DNA of 64,000 bases from Streptomyces antimicrobicus (GCF_020532625.1 NZ_JAJAUY010000011.1:21759-85758); one strand, 5' to 3'; counted from the stretch's first letter, positions 25,924 to 35,639 are shown. The notes: generated by a model not told the origin, from the sequence alone. A program made the numbers and translations.

Positions 25924-26997
25924 TTACGCATGTTCACGCGCGATCAGTTCCGCGATCTGGGCGCCGTTCACGGCCGCGCCCGTGCGCAGGTTGTCGGCGC
26001 ACACGAAGAACTCCAGCGCCCGCGGGTCGTCCAGCGAACCGCGGACGCGGCCCACCCACGCCGGATCCGTCCCGGCCGCGTCCGCGGGGGTCGGGAACTC
26101 CCCCGCCGCCGGGTCGTCGACGAGCACCACGCCGGGCGCGGACTCCAGCACCTCGCGGGCCCGCGCGGCGTCCACGGCGGCCTCGAAGCGGGCCCGTACC
26201 GTCAGCGAGTGCCCGGTCAGCACCGGCACCTGGACGCACGTCACCGACACCGGCAGCGCGTCCAGCCCCAGGATCCGCCGGGACTCGGCCCGGATCGCCA
26301 GTTCGTGCGAGGACCAGCCGTCCGCGCGCAGCTCGCCGGACCACGGCACCACGTTCAGCGCGAGCGGCGCCGCGAACGGCCCGGTGTCCTCGCCCACGGC
26401 CCGCCGCACGTCACCGGGCTGCGAGCCCAGCTCCGCGCCCGCGACCACGGCCAGCTGGCGGCGCAGCGCCTCGGTGCCGGCCCGGCCGGAGGCACCGGCG
26501 GCCTGGTACGAGGACACGGCGAGCTCGGCCAGCCCGAACTCGGCGTGCAGGGCGCCCACGGCCGCGATCATCGCGGCGGTCACGCAGTCGGGCCCGGCGA
26601 CGATGCCGCGCGGCCGGATCCGCGCCGCGTACCCGTTGACCTCCGGCACCACGAGCGGCACCTCGGGGTCCTCGCGGAAGGCGGGCGACCGGTCCACCAC
26701 GGCCACGCCCCGGGTCACCACGACGGGCGCCCAGCGGGCCGAGACCTCGGCCGGGGTGAGGAAGAGGGCCACGTCGCCCGCGCCGAGGCCGTCGAAGGCG
26801 TCCTCGGTGAGGGCGAGCACCTCGGTCTCCTCCCCGCGCACGGTCAGCCGGCGGCCGGCCGAGCGCGGGGAGGCGATCAGGCGTATGTCGCCCCAGACGT
26901 CCGCCCGGGTGGACAGGATCTGGAGCAGGACGGTTCCGACCGCCCCGGTCGCGCCGACCACGGCCAGGGCCGGGGCGGGCGACCGGCCGGGCGTCAT
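25924..26997 (-). CDS. asd: Aspartate-semialdehyde dehydrogenase, divergent active-site motif
   Basis: A 357-residue protein that should reduce aspartyl phosphate to aspartate semialdehyde on the way to lysine, methionine and threonine. The NADP loop [14 protein letters not shown] lies at 14-27 and catalytic Cys138 in [12 protein letters not shown]. The base His263 is in VLTGHSLTV, and [16 protein letters not shown] lies near the end. Several normally fixed residues differ: the usual A-N-P-N-C before the nucleophile is A-G-P-D-C, and D-x-S-S-A-F is D-R-S-P-A-F. The gene overlaps lysC by four bases, which fits the pathway. Activity may be altered, or a second asd copy may carry the main flux. 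Confidence 0.82.
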   Translation of the reverse strand: MTPGRSPAPALAVVGATGAVGTVLLQILSTRADVWGDIRLIASPRSAGRRLTVRGEETEVLALTEDAFDGLGAGDVALFLTPAEVSARWAPVVVTRGVAVVDRSPAFREDPEVPLVVPEVNGYAARIRPRGIVAGPDCVTAAMIAAVGALHAEFGLAELAVSSYQAAGASGRAGTEALRRQLAVVAGAELGSQPGDVRRAVGEDTGPFAAPLALNVVPWSGELRADGWSSHELAIRAESRRILGLDALPVSVTCVQVPVLTGHSLTVRARFEAAVDAARAREVLESAPGVVLVDDPAAGEFPTPADAAGTDPAWVGRVRGSLDDPRALEFFVCADNLRTGAAVNGAQIAELIAREHA

Positions 26998-27515
26998 CGT
27001 CCGGTGCCTCCGTAGACGACGGCTTCGTCGCTGTCGGAGTCCAGGCCGAAGGCCGTGTGCACGGCGACGACGGCCGCGTTCACGTCGTCCTGGCGGGTCA
27101 CGACCGAGATGCGGATCTCCGAGGTGGAGATCAGCTCGATGTTCACGCCCGCGTCGGACAGCGCCTGGAAGAAGCTGGCGGTGACGCCCGGGTTGGTCTT
27201 CATGCCCGCGCCGACCAGCGAGATCTTGCCGATCTGGTCGTCGTAGCGCAGCGAGTCGAAGCCGATCGCGCCCTTCGCCTTCTCCAGGGCGTCGATGGCC
27301 TTGTGGCCCTCGGTCTTGGGGAGGGTGAAGGAGATGTCCGTCAGGCCCGTGGAGGCGGCGGACACGTTCTGCACGATCATGTCGATGTTGATCTCGGCGT
27401 CCGCGACGGCGCGGAAGATCGCCGCGGCCTCGCCCGGCTTGTCCGGGACACCGACGACCGTGATCTTGGCTTCGGAGACGTCGTGGGCGACTCCGGAGAT
27501 GATGGCGTGCTCCAC
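26994..27515 (-). CDS. Predicted aspartokinase beta subunit from internal start
   Basis: Inside lysC, a GTG at 27515 ([18 protein letters not shown]) is preceded by the purine-rich AAGGGGACGAGCAG, a plausible ribosome site. Translation from there yields 173 residues holding just the two ACT domains, the same length and position as the beta subunit produced from an in-frame start in Corynebacterium glutamicum lysC. Such aspartokinases work as alpha2beta2 complexes. The internal start is an inference by analogy. Confidence 0.5.
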   Translation of the reverse strand: MEHAIISGVAHDVSEAKITVVGVPDKPGEAAAIFRAVADAEINIDMIVQNVSAASTGLTDISFTLPKTEGHKAIDALEKAKGAIGFDSLRYDDQIGKISLVGAGMKTNPGVTASFFQALSDAGVNIELISTSEIRISVVTRQDDVNAAVVAVHTAFGLDSDSDEAVVYGGTGR

Positions 27516-28274
27516 CTGCTCGTCCCCTTGCGACTCGGGCTTCTCGTTGCTGACCCAGGTACCGGGCAGTCCGGAGAAGGACGACCGCACGTGGATCGGG
27601 ATGTTGTAACGGCGCGCGTATTCCACGCAGCGGTGCAGCAGCACCTTGGAGCCGGAGGCCGCCAGCTCCAGCATGTCCTCGGAGGAGATCCAGTCGATCT
27701 TCCGGGCCTTCTTCACCACGCGCGGGTCGGCGGTGAAGACGCCGTCCACGTCGGTGTAGATCTCGCAGACCTCGGCGTCCAGCGCCGCGGCGAGCGCCAC
27801 GGCGGTGGTGTCGGACCCGCCGCGGCCCAGGGTGGTGATGTCCTTGGAGTCCGCGGACACGCCCTGGAACCCGGCGACGATGGCGATGTTGCCCTGGTCC
27901 AGCGCGGTACGGATCCGGCCCGGCGTGACATCGATGATCCGCGCTTTGTTGTGCACCGAGTCGGTGATGACGCCTGCCTGGCTGCCGGTGAACGACTGGG
28001 CCTCGTGGCCCAGGTTTTTGATCGCCATCGCCAGCAGGGCCATGGAGATCCGCTCTCCGGCGGTCAGCAGCATGTCGAATTCCCGCCCGGCAGGCATCGG
28101 CGATACCTGCTCGGCGAGTTCGATCAGCTCGTCCGTCGTGTCGCCCATCGCCGAAACCACGACGACCACCTGGTGGCCGTTCTTCTTGGCATCGACGATC
28201 CGCTTGGCGACGCGCTTGATGCCTTCGGCATCGGCTACGGAGGAGCCTCCGTACTTCTGCACGACAAGGCCCAC
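26994..28274 (-). CDS. lysC: Aspartokinase (LysC)
   Basis: A 426-residue aspartate kinase, the first step of the aspartate family pathway. [12 protein letters not shown] at 4-15 is the K-Y-G-G-S ATP/aspartate motif. [12 protein letters not shown] and [13 protein letters not shown] follow in the catalytic domain, then [15 protein letters not shown]. Two ACT domains occupy about 265-420 ([20 protein letters not shown] and [22 protein letters not shown]) and should bind lysine and threonine for feedback control. The stop overlaps asd by four bases. The gene probably also encodes a shorter beta subunit from an internal start, listed separately. Confidence 0.95.
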   Translation of the reverse strand: MGLVVQKYGGSSVADAEGIKRVAKRIVDAKKNGHQVVVVVSAMGDTTDELIELAEQVSPMPAGREFDMLLTAGERISMALLAMAIKNLGHEAQSFTGSQAGVITDSVHNKARIIDVTPGRIRTALDQGNIAIVAGFQGVSADSKDITTLGRGGSDTTAVALAAALDAEVCEIYTDVDGVFTADPRVVKKARKIDWISSEDMLELAASGSKVLLHRCVEYARRYNIPIHVRSSFSGLPGTWVSNEKPESQGDEQVEHAIISGVAHDVSEAKITVVGVPDKPGEAAAIFRAVADAEINIDMIVQNVSAASTGLTDISFTLPKTEGHKAIDALEKAKGAIGFDSLRYDDQIGKISLVGAGMKTNPGVTASFFQALSDAGVNIELISTSEIRISVVTRQDDVNAAVVAVHTAFGLDSDSDEAVVYGGTGR

Positions 28275-28443
28275 GTGCGCTCCTCGCTCAGTCCATTACG
28301 CGGTACGACCGCCCTGGCGGTCCGGGCCAGTCTAACGACGGACCGCCATCCGATCGGGATGTACCGAATCGTGAGATGTGTTGTTCACCTCATGATCACT
28401 CGGGGCGAGGTCACCGGATCGCCGAGGCCTGGCGCGGACCCGC

Positions 28444-29091
28444 TCAGTGGTGCCCGAGGCCGCCCAGCTCCTGGGCCATCACCCGGCCCGCCTCCTCGGC
28501 GAGGTCGTCCTCGGCGAGGTCCTCGTCGGTGTCCAGGCCGTCCAGCTCCTGCAGCGGCTGGTCCAGCCGGACGTGCGCGACCAGCGACTGCAGGGCGCGC
28601 AGGGTGGCCGAGGCGGTCGCGCCCCAGTTGGAGAAGTACGAGAACTGCCACCACCACAGGGCCTCGGCGGTCCGCCCGGCCTGGTAGTGGATCAGCCCGT
28701 GCCGCAGGTCGGCGACCACGTCGGCGAGGTCGTCCGAGATCCGGTGCGCGACCGGCGCCCGGCGCGGCTCGTACGGGTCGAAGACCTCGGAGTAGACGTC
28801 GACCGGGTCGAGCATCTGCGCGAACCGCTCCCGCAGCTCGTCCACATCCGGCTCGGGGCCGAGGTCCGGCTCGTAGCGCTCGTCGGGCAGGACGTCCTGG
28901 TACGCGCCGAGCCGACCGCCCGCCAGCAGCAGCTGGGAGACCTCCAGCAGGAGGAACGGCACGGCGGAGTCCGGATCCTCGCCCTTGGCCACCTCCGTGA
29001 CCGCGACGATGAAGGACTCGATCTGGTCGGCGATCTGGACGGCGAAGTCGTCCGGATCCTGGCCGAGGGCGTGCAGCGTTGCGTCAGACAT
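28444..29091 (-). CDS. DUF5063 domain-containing protein
   Basis: A 215-residue acidic protein starting [20 protein letters not shown]. The family mark is the helical core [20 protein letters not shown], then [22 protein letters not shown], and later [26 protein letters not shown]. The acidic tail ([16 protein letters not shown]) is specific to this group. The function is unknown. The start lies within the last eight bases of recR, so it is the second gene of a recR unit and probably follows its expression. No signal or membrane helix is present. Confidence 0.8.
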   Translation of the reverse strand: MSDATLHALGQDPDDFAVQIADQIESFIVAVTEVAKGEDPDSAVPFLLLEVSQLLLAGGRLGAYQDVLPDERYEPDLGPEPDVDELRERFAQMLDPVDVYSEVFDPYEPRRAPVAHRISDDLADVVADLRHGLIHYQAGRTAEALWWWQFSYFSNWGATASATLRALQSLVAHVRLDQPLQELDGLDTDEDLAEDDLAEEAGRVMAQELGGLGHH

Positions 29092-29683
29092 CGAGTAGTC
29101 GCCTTCCCTCAAAGGCCCGCCCGAGCGTGACCTCGTCCGCGTACTCCAGGTCTCCGCCGACGGGGAGCCCACTGGCCAGTCGCGTGACCTTCAGGCCCAT
29201 CGGCTTGATCATCCGGGCGAGGTAGGTGGCCGTGGCCTCGCCCTCCAGGTTCGGGTCGGTGGCGAGGATCAGCTCGGTGACCGTGCCGTCCGCGAGCCGC
29301 GCCAGCAGCTCTCGGATGCGCAGGTCGTCCGGGCCGACGCCCTCGATCGGGCTGATCGCGCCGCCGAGCACGTGGTAGCGCCCACGGAATTCGCGCGTCC
29401 GTTCGATCGCGACGACGTCCTTGGGCTCCTCCACCACGCAGATGACCGCGTCGTCGCGCCGCGGGTCACGGCAGACGGCACAGCGCTCCTCCTGCGCGAC
29501 GTTCCCGCACACCGCGCAGAACCGGACCTTCTCCTTCACCTCCAGCAGCGCGTGCGCGAGCCGCCGTACGTCCGCCGGCTCGGCCTGCAGGACGTGGAAG
29601 GCGATCCGCTGCGCGCTCTTGGGCCCGACGCCGGGCAGCCTGCCCAGTTCGTCGATCAGGTCCTGGACCACGCCTTCGTACAA
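29084..29683 (-). CDS. recR: Recombination protein RecR
   Basis: A 199-residue protein of standard length. The helix-hairpin-helix [22 protein letters not shown] lies at about 7-28. The zinc finger [16 protein letters not shown] supplies four cysteines near 57-72. The Toprim part begins [16 protein letters not shown] and contains [19 protein letters not shown]. RecR with RecO and RecF loads RecA at gapped DNA. Downstream it overlaps the DUF5063 gene by eight bases, and ybaB lies upstream, the usual ybaB-recR order. Confidence 0.96.
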   Translation of the reverse strand: MYEGVVQDLIDELGRLPGVGPKSAQRIAFHVLQAEPADVRRLAHALLEVKEKVRFCAVCGNVAQEERCAVCRDPRRDDAVICVVEEPKDVVAIERTREFRGRYHVLGGAISPIEGVGPDDLRIRELLARLADGTVTELILATDPNLEGEATATYLARMIKPMGLKVTRLASGLPVGGDLEYADEVTLGRAFEGRRLLDV

Positions 29684-29700
29684 CGGACTGCCTTCTTCCT

Positions 29701-29845
29701 GCTGCTGCTGTTGATGCTGATGCTGATGCTGATGTGTCGGTGATCGTGGTGGCTGGTGCCGGTTCGGGTGCCGGTGCGGGTGCCGCTGCCTGCTGCGGGC
29801 GCCCGCGCCGGTGCCGAACCGGTGCCGAACCGGTGCCGGTCCGGC
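29701..29845. repeat. Microsatellites between recR and ybaB
   Basis: The spacer between the two genes carries CTG and CTGATG hexamer runs at 29701-29733, followed by GGTGCCGG-type repeats to about 29845, including two adjacent copies of GTGCCGAACCG. Slippage at these sites would change the spacing between co-transcribed genes without touching their products. Confidence 0.6.
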
Positions 29846-29848
29846 TGA

Positions 29849-30193
29849 TCAGAACGGCAGGCCCGGGATGCCCGAGCCGCCGCCCAGACCCTGCGCCAGC
29901 GGGCCCAGCTTCTGCTTCTGCAGGTCCTGGGCGTTCTCGTGGGCCGCCTGGACCGCCGCGACCACCAGGTCGGCCAGGGTCTCGGTGTCCTCCGGGTCCA
30001 CGGCCGCCGGGTCGATCACCAGGGCGCGCAGCTCACCGGAACCGGTCACGGTCGCCTTGACCAGGCCGCCGCCGGCCTGGCCCTCGACCTCGGCCTGCGC
30101 CAGCTCCTCCTGGGCCCTGGCGAGATCCTGCTGCATCTTCTGGGCCTGCTGGAGCAGCTGCTGCATGTTGGGCTGGCCACCACCGGGAATCAC
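29849..30193 (-). CDS. YbaB/EbfC family nucleoid-associated protein
   Basis: A 114-residue protein from the GTG at 30193 ([20 protein letters not shown]). A Gln-rich N-terminal helix is followed by the central strand pair [19 protein letters not shown] and the [21 protein letters not shown] helix, the standard YbaB fold. These dimers bind DNA as tweezers and often sit with recR, as here. The Gly/Pro-rich C-terminus is typical of actinobacterial members. Confidence 0.93.
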   Translation of the reverse strand: MIPGGGQPNMQQLLQQAQKMQQDLARAQEELAQAEVEGQAGGGLVKATVTGSGELRALVIDPAAVDPEDTETLADLVVAAVQAAHENAQDLQKQKLGPLAQGLGGGSGIPGLPF

Positions 30194-30459
30194 AGGTCAC
30201 TCACTCCAGACGTCCGTCGGCGCTCGTCGCGCTCTCCTCGATCCGAGCCTACGTGCTCGCCGGGCGCCGCGCCCTACGCCGTGCGGACCTACTCTTTCGG
30301 GTGAGGTGGAGGACGGGCGCGTACCTGATCAAGACCTCCTTGCGGGCGGAAATCCCTGGATTCGTTGTCCAAAGCCCGCCATTCGGAGGTAGGAAGAGCA
30401 TGCGCACCATTGCGCGCACGCGCACCACCACACGTCAGCGCAGGCAGAGGGAGTGCCGG

Positions 30460-31206
30460 GTGAGCCAGCCGGAGATGCAGCCCGAGGGGCCACCCCGGGA
30501 TCCCCGGGAGGAGAGCAGCGGGCGGGACGCCGCGGGCGATCTGACCGGCCGGCCGTTCCCCCTGGGCGACTGGGGCGAGCCCGCCGAGCGGCTCGACGAG
30601 CTCTACCGGCGGGTCGAGGACGACGCGCTGCGCACCGCCGCGTGGTACCTCTCCGACCGTGCCTGGAAGCGGCGCGGTGCCCGGGTGCTGCGCGCCGGCG
30701 CGGCGGCCGGCGCGGTCACCGGCGCCACGATGCCGCTGCTGGAGCTGACCGGGCTGGTGGCCGGCGCCTCGGCGTACGGGTACCTGGCGCTGCTGCTGGG
30801 CGCCGCCTGCCTGGCCTGCGACCGGTTCTTCGGGCTGACCTCCGGCTGGATGCGGGACGTGGCCACGGCGCAGGCGGTGCAGCGAAGACTCCAGACCCTG
30901 CAGTTCGACTGGGCCTCGGAGAACGTCCGGGAGGTCCTCGGACCCACCGAGGGCACCGCCAGCGAGGCGGCGGAGCGCTGCCTGTCCGTGCTGCGGCGGT
31001 TCTCGGAGGATGTCACCGAGCTGGTGCGCGCGGAGACCACCGACTGGATGGTGGAGTTCCGCTCGGGGCCCACCCCGCTGGTGATGCAGTCGCTGGGCGC
31101 CGCCGCGCCGCGCCCGGAGCCGGGCGCGCACCCGAGCCGCTTCCCGCTGCCCCCGGGCACCCGGCCGAACATGCCGCGGCAGCGGCCGCCGGAGCAGCCG
31201 CGTTGA
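30460..31206 (+). CDS. SLATT-like two-helix membrane protein
   Basis: A 248-residue protein from the GTG at 30460, with GAGGGAG seven bases upstream. A disordered start is followed by a helical part ERLDELYRRVEDDALRTAAWYL. Then come two adjacent membrane helices (AAAGAVTGATMPLLELTGLVAG and YGYLALLLGAACLACDRFFG) and a cytoplasmic helical tail (TAQAVQRRLQTLQFDWASENVREV). This resembles the SLATT fold, which in other contexts is an effector in nucleotide-sensing immune systems. Here no cyclase or SLOG partner is present, and its place behind ybaB/recR looks like a housekeeping position. The fold is inferred by eye. Confidence 0.65.
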   Translation: MSQPEMQPEGPPRDPREESSGRDAAGDLTGRPFPLGDWGEPAERLDELYRRVEDDALRTAAWYLSDRAWKRRGARVLRAGAAAGAVTGATMPLLELTGLVAGASAYGYLALLLGAACLACDRFFGLTSGWMRDVATAQAVQRRLQTLQFDWASENVREVLGPTEGTASEAAERCLSVLRRFSEDVTELVRAETTDWMVEFRSGPTPLVMQSLGAAAPRPEPGAHPSRFPLPPGTRPNMPRQRPPEQPR

Positions 31207-31350
31207 GCTGATGCCCGCGGCGACCGCTGCCTGATCGTTCTTGCGGGGACCGGGCGCCGTCGGCGGGCGCGGTTCTGCGCACCCCTTCGCGGAGCGTGTC
31301 CGGCACATTACTCTGGCCCGATCGGCGCACAACGACCGAACGGAGCCCGC

Positions 31351-32001
31351 GTGGCCTGTGACCTGTGGCTGGTCCCCCTTGTCGACGTGCTGTGCCACAG
31401 CCCCGACAACCCCTTCGCGGAGGAGATCGCCGCGTACGACAAGGCGCTCGGCGAGGCCGGGCTGCCGTCCGTGCCCGTCTTCGCCTACATGCCGGGCCTG
31501 TCCGGGGACGTCGCCCCGGTCGCCGGCTTCGACTACGACGCCCTGCACTTCCTGCGCCGGGCCTACCTGCTGCAGATCTGCGGGCTGCCGGTGACCCCGG
31601 TCGACGAGCTGGGCGGGGACTACGAGCAGCTGCTGGAGATGTTCGAGGGCACGGCCCAGCAGTCCCACCTGGTCTGGCACTACGACCACGCCGGGGCCTA
31701 CGTCCCCGTGGACTTCGCCGCTCCGCTGGCCAACGAGGAACTGCTGGCCGGCGGCGGACCGCTGGGTTCCGCCCACGGCCTGCTGCGCGAGTTGGCCCTG
31801 GTGGCGCCCGCCATCGGGATCGACCCGGGCAACCCTCCGGCCGCGCCCGCCCCGCCGGGGCGGCCGACCTCGCTGGACGAGCCGGCGGGGCCGATCCCGT
31901 ACGACGACAGCCCGTTCGCCCGGGAACGCCACGTCTGGCTGGGCCTGCACGCGGCGGCGACCCGGAGCCTGGGCCAAGGCTCGATGATCATCTTCAGTTG
32001 A
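31351..32001 (+). CDS. Conserved hypothetical protein
   Basis: A 216-residue soluble protein from the GTG at 31351 (MACDLWLVPLVDVLCHSPDNPF). I do not recognise a named family. Visible marks are the aromatic-rich FDYDALHFLRRAYLLQICGLPVTPVDELGGDYEQLLEMFEG, with HLVWHYDHAGAYVPVDF in the middle and a Pro-rich stretch before the end GSMIIFS. There is no signal peptide or membrane segment. It is flanked by an unrelated gene on each side, so context gives no clue. Confidence 0.7.
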   Translation: MACDLWLVPLVDVLCHSPDNPFAEEIAAYDKALGEAGLPSVPVFAYMPGLSGDVAPVAGFDYDALHFLRRAYLLQICGLPVTPVDELGGDYEQLLEMFEGTAQQSHLVWHYDHAGAYVPVDFAAPLANEELLAGGGPLGSAHGLLRELALVAPAIGIDPGNPPAAPAPPGRPTSLDEPAGPIPYDDSPFARERHVWLGLHAAATRSLGQGSMIIFS

Positions 32002-32041
32002 GCGGGGGCGGACATCCGCACGACCACGGGCCCGGCCCACG

Positions 32042-32165
32042 GGTGACGCGGCCGGACGCCGGTGGTCAGGCGGCCGGGCGAGCGGGTGGTCAGGCGGCCG
32101 GGCGAGCCGGTGGTCACGCGGCCGGGCGCCCGCGGATCACGCGGCCGGGCGCCCGCCGGGTCCGA
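32042..32165. repeat. 24-base minisatellite after hypothetical gene
   Basis: About four imperfect copies of ggtggtcaggcggccgggcg run through the gap at 32042-32136 and into the last codons of the glycosyltransferase gene, where they encode its C-terminal Gly/Arg/Pro/Ala residues. Copy number could differ between strains. Confidence 0.6.
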
Positions 32166-34839
32166 CGCGCCACACCCACACGTCCCGCACCCGTTCCGGC
32201 TCGGCCCCCAGCAGCCCGGTCAGCAGCACGCGCAGCTCCTCGCTGCGGTCCTGATCGGGCAGGACCACCGCCCCGGCCTTCCAGTACGCCAGGTCGCGCC
32301 GCGCCTGCTCCTGCCATTCCGGCCCGAGCGGCGGCGGGTCGGCGCCGTAGCGGACCTCGCGCAGCAGGTTGGACAAGTGCCTCGGGGTGGCGCCGAAGGT
32401 GCCGATCCGCTCGGGCCCCCACGGGCCCATGAAGTACCCGCCCGCCAGCCGGAAGCCGAAGTCCGCCCGCACCTGCCAGTGCAGGGCGTCGGCCACCCCC
32501 GCGTCGGGCAGCGGAACCGCGACGAGCGCCTCGCCCTCCTGCACGTACGGCTTCCACGCGCCGGAGGTGATGAACTCCGGCACCGGTTCGCGGTCCCGCA
32601 CCGCCAGCGGGACCGGCACGGGCAGCACCGGGATCAGCGCGGCAGCCACCGCGAGCAGCCCCAGCGTGCGCCGCTGGCCGGCCCCGGACGCCAGGATCCG
32701 GTCCAGGGCGAGGGCCAGCAGCATGCCGAGGACCGGCGCGCAGACCATCGCCACACGCCCCTCGATCACGAACTCGAACAGCGGGAACTGCGTCAGCAGA
32801 CGCCACGGCCCCGGCACCACGAGCCCGGTCCCGGGCACCGGTACGGCCGGCCCCAGCGACAGCAGGAGCATCCCGGCGCCGGTCACGGCGAGCGCGCGGA
32901 CCGCCGTACGCCGCCACAGCCAGACCGCGACCGCCGTGCCGAACGCCAGCAGCGGCCAGCCGTAGAAGCCGTTCTGCTCGGTGTGGTTCATCGACAGCCG
33001 TGCGGCGGTGTCCTTGTCGCCGAAGAGCGAGTGACCGGCGTACTCGATCAGGGCGCGCGGGCTGTTGGCCGCGCCCTGCGGATGCGGCACGGAGTGGTAG
33101 CTCTGCGGTCCGGCGAACTGCCACCACAGCGGGAACGCCACCAGCGGCACCGAGACGGCCGCCGCCACGAGCATGCCGCGCAGCAGCGGCTTCGCCGCCA
33201 CCCGGGCCCGCCGGCGGTCGAAGAGGGCGTAGCCGAGGGCGAAGACCAGCATCCCGAGGGCGGCCAGGAGCAGGGCCTCCTCGCCGAGGTAGATCTGGTA
33301 CGTCGCGAGGAGGCCGAGGACGATCCCGTCGCGGACCACGTTCCGCCCGGCGCACAGGCGCAGGGCGCGGTCGACGATCAGCGGGAGCACGAACAGGACG
33401 ACGAAGTTCGGGTGCGCGGCGGCGTGCGAGACCATCGGCGGCGCGAACGTCGCCAGCGCCGCGCCCGCGACCGCGGCCGGGCGGCCCACGTCCAGCCACC
33501 GGCGGATCAGCCAGTACCAGGCCGACGCGGTGGCGGCGACCCCGCACGTGAAGACGAGCGCGAGCGTGACCGTCGGGCCGAAGGCGAGGGTGACGGGCGC
33601 GAGCGGCACGGACAGGCCGAGCATGACCGTGTTGCCCATCAGGTTCACGCCGTCGGGCATGCCCTGGAACTCGGTGAACAGCGGATTGCGCAGGTGGGCG
33701 ACGTTGTCGGCGGTGACCGCGAAGAACCACTCCCACTGGTTCTGGTCCTGCATCGCGTCGGCGAGGTAGGCGCCGTCGAGGTCGGCCCAGAGGCGGGCGT
33801 AGAAGAGGAACGCGACAAGGAGGAAGAGACCGGGCACGGCCAGACGCGAACCGCCGAGCCGACGGAGGCCCGGGCGGAGGCGGAGGCGGAGGCGGAGGCG
33901 GAGGCGAGGGGCTCCCGGGGCGCGGGCGCCGGCGGGGTCCGCTGCCGCGGGGGCCTGGCTCGCGCTGTGCTGGTGCTGGCGCTGGTGCGGGTGCTGGTGC
34001 TGGTGCGGGGCGAGGGAGTCGTCGCCGTCGGGCCGGTCGTCGTGCGCCGGACGGGACGGCGGGACCTCCGCCACGGGCCAGCCGCGCGTACGGAAGTACC
34101 GCAGGACCTCGTCCTCGACGGCCCGGTCGTCCAGCCGGGAAGCGCCGAAGGCGGCGCGCGCCCGGTCCCCGTCGAAGAGCCGCGGGCCGCCCGGCAAGCG
34201 TCCGCCCGGACCGGCACCGGTGCCCGTCCGGGGGGAGCCGATCGCGGCCAGGGCCCCGTCGTGCTCGGCCAGGGCCTTCTCCAGCCGCTCCAGTTCCTCG
34301 ACGGGGGAGGCGAGTGCGGCGTCGGTGAGCAGCACCCGCGCACCGGCGGACGCGGCGACGCCCAGCCGCAGCGCGCTGCCCCGGCCGCCGGGGTGCTCGC
34401 GCGGGCCGCGTATCAGGCGGATGCGCGGATCCTCGGCGGCCGCGGCCAGCACGACGTCGGCAGCCGTGGGGTCGGCGGGGTCCGTGGGGTCGGCGGCTTC
34501 CGGGGCATCGGCGGCCGGGGGGTCGGCGGGGTCCGCTGAACCGGCGGCCGGGGCGTCGGCGGGGTCCGCTGTACCGGCGCCCGGGGCGTCGGCGGGGTCC
34601 GCTGTACCGGCGCCCGGGGCGTCGGCTGCCGTGGGGTCGGCCGGGGCATCGGCGGGCCCGTCGGCCACGACGATCACCTCCCAGTCGCCCGGGCCGGTCC
34701 CGAACCGCTCGTCGAGGTGTTCGCGCAGCATCCCCAGGGCCGGGCCGAGCCGCTCGGGCTGCGGCCCCCCGTCGCCGTACGCGGGTACGACGACGCTCAG
34801 GGCGACCTGGCCGAGCCGGGTGGTCCGCGTGGCGCTCAC
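32137..34839 (-). CDS. Fused GT2-like glycosyltransferase and multi-pass membrane protein
   Basis: A 900-residue protein from the GTG at 34839. Residues about 9-230 resemble a GT2 fold (VALSVVVPAYGDGG, VIVVADGP, DPRIRLIRGP, RGSALRLGVAAS), but the acidic metal motif is weak (LLTDAALASP). An insert of 33-base repeats encodes ADPADAPGAGT units. A linker has His/Gln repeats and (RL)n coded by CGGAGG runs. From about 335 there are ten or more membrane helices with an early acidic loop (LWADLDGAYLADAMQDQNQ), like GT-C membrane glycosyltransferases. The role may be lipid-linked sugar transfer. It overlaps the upstream GntR gene by four bases. The substrate is unknown. Confidence 0.72.
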   Translation of the reverse strand: MSATRTTRLGQVALSVVVPAYGDGGPQPERLGPALGMLREHLDERFGTGPGDWEVIVVADGPADAPADPTAADAPGAGTADPADAPGAGTADPADAPAAGSADPADPPAADAPEAADPTDPADPTAADVVLAAAAEDPRIRLIRGPREHPGGRGSALRLGVAASAGARVLLTDAALASPVEELERLEKALAEHDGALAAIGSPRTGTGAGPGGRLPGGPRLFDGDRARAAFGASRLDDRAVEDEVLRYFRTRGWPVAEVPPSRPAHDDRPDGDDSLAPHQHQHPHQRQHQHSASQAPAAADPAGARAPGAPRLRLRLRLRLRPGLRRLGGSRLAVPGLFLLVAFLFYARLWADLDGAYLADAMQDQNQWEWFFAVTADNVAHLRNPLFTEFQGMPDGVNLMGNTVMLGLSVPLAPVTLAFGPTVTLALVFTCGVAATASAWYWLIRRWLDVGRPAAVAGAALATFAPPMVSHAAAHPNFVVLFVLPLIVDRALRLCAGRNVVRDGIVLGLLATYQIYLGEEALLLAALGMLVFALGYALFDRRRARVAAKPLLRGMLVAAAVSVPLVAFPLWWQFAGPQSYHSVPHPQGAANSPRALIEYAGHSLFGDKDTAARLSMNHTEQNGFYGWPLLAFGTAVAVWLWRRTAVRALAVTGAGMLLLSLGPAVPVPGTGLVVPGPWRLLTQFPLFEFVIEGRVAMVCAPVLGMLLALALDRILASGAGQRRTLGLLAVAAALIPVLPVPVPLAVRDREPVPEFITSGAWKPYVQEGEALVAVPLPDAGVADALHWQVRADFGFRLAGGYFMGPWGPERIGTFGATPRHLSNLLREVRYGADPPPLGPEWQEQARRDLAYWKAGAVVLPDQDRSEELRVLLTGLLGAEPERVRDVWVWRVGPGGRPAA
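33875..34640. repeat. Three tandem-repeat tracts inside the glycosyltransferase gene
   Basis: CGGAGG occurs five times at 33875-33904 and codes for alternating Arg-Leu. A GGTGCTGGTG-like run at 33964-34010 codes for His/Gln. A 33-base unit at about 34540-34625 codes for ADPADAPGAGT. All keep the reading frame because the units are multiples of three. Confidence 0.75.
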
Positions 34840-35576
34840 GCGCGTGCCCCCCGGCGGGGATCCGCCCACCGGGCGGCGTTCTGGCCCTCGGCCTCGGCGC
34901 CGGCCGCCGGGTCGAGCCCGGACGCCCAGTCCAGCGCGTGCTCGTTGTAGGAGTGCACCAGGCGGCGGACGTCGTCGGCGTCGGCGCGGGTCACCGCGTC
35001 CACCAGCTCGATGTGCCGGTCCCACAAGGCCGATCCCACGTGCGCCTCGCGCTGGAGGTGGGGGACGGCGAAGACCCAGCACCGCACCCGGATGCTGTGC
35101 AGGAACTCGGTGATGTAGGCGTTGCCGACCAGCCCGCTCAGCTCCCGCCAGAACCGCAGGTCGTAGCCGATCAGGACCTCCAGCGAACCGCTGCGCGCGG
35201 CGCGTTCGGCCTCCTCGGCGCGGCGGCGTACGGAGACCAGCTGTTCGGCGACGCCCGCGGACGTGCCGCGCTCCACCAGCCGCCGGAAGATGCCGTCCAC
35301 GACCAGGGAGCGAGCCTCGACCATCCCCCGGAAGTCGTCCACGGTGTAGACCCGGACCCGGAAGCCGCGGTGCGTCGCGGACTCCAGCAGGCCCTGCGCG
35401 GAGAGGTCGACCAGCGCCTCGCGGACCGGGGTGGCGGAGACCTCGTACTGCTCGGCGATCTGCTTGACCGTGAACTCCGTGCCCGGAGGCAGGCGTCCCG
35501 CGAGCACCTCGTCGCGCAGTGCGTCCGCGATCTGCTGGCGAAGTGTGTTGCGGGTGACAGCGCCGCTGCCGGCCAT
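34836..35576 (-). CDS. GntR/FadR-type transcriptional regulator
   Basis: A 246-residue regulator starting MAGSGAVTRNTLRQQIADAL, with GGAGACGG before the ATG at 35576. The winged helix occupies about 10-75 (IADALRDEVLAGRLPPGTEF, then TPVREALVDLSAQGLLE). The effector domain is all-helical FCD type: DDFRGMVEARSLVVDG, ELSGLVGNAYITEFLHSIRVR, WDRHIELVDAVTRADADDVR, with the His residues that can hold a metal near the ligand. It probably controls an adjacent operon. The coupled glycosyltransferase downstream and the aminotransferase upstream are both candidates. Confidence 0.85.
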   Translation of the reverse strand: MAGSGAVTRNTLRQQIADALRDEVLAGRLPPGTEFTVKQIAEQYEVSATPVREALVDLSAQGLLESATHRGFRVRVYTVDDFRGMVEARSLVVDGIFRRLVERGTSAGVAEQLVSVRRRAEEAERAARSGSLEVLIGYDLRFWRELSGLVGNAYITEFLHSIRVRCWVFAVPHLQREAHVGSALWDRHIELVDAVTRADADDVRRLVHSYNEHALDWASGLDPAAGAEAEGQNAARWADPRRGARA

Positions 35577-35639
35577 GGGGTCCGTCTCCGTTCGTAGGAC
35601 TCCGGACACCTTAGGCCAGGCCACGCGGACCCGGTCGGC

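Noticed and set aside
30460..31206. SLATT-like protein as part of a defence system
   Set aside because: No cyclase, SLOG, nuclease or other effector gene adjoins it, and its position behind ybaB/recR looks like conserved housekeeping context.
32062..34539. 825-residue plus-strand frame opposite the glycosyltransferase gene
   Set aside because: Composition is Arg/Gln/Gly/Glu repeats mirroring the sense strand. The opposite strand has membrane helices and a good start.
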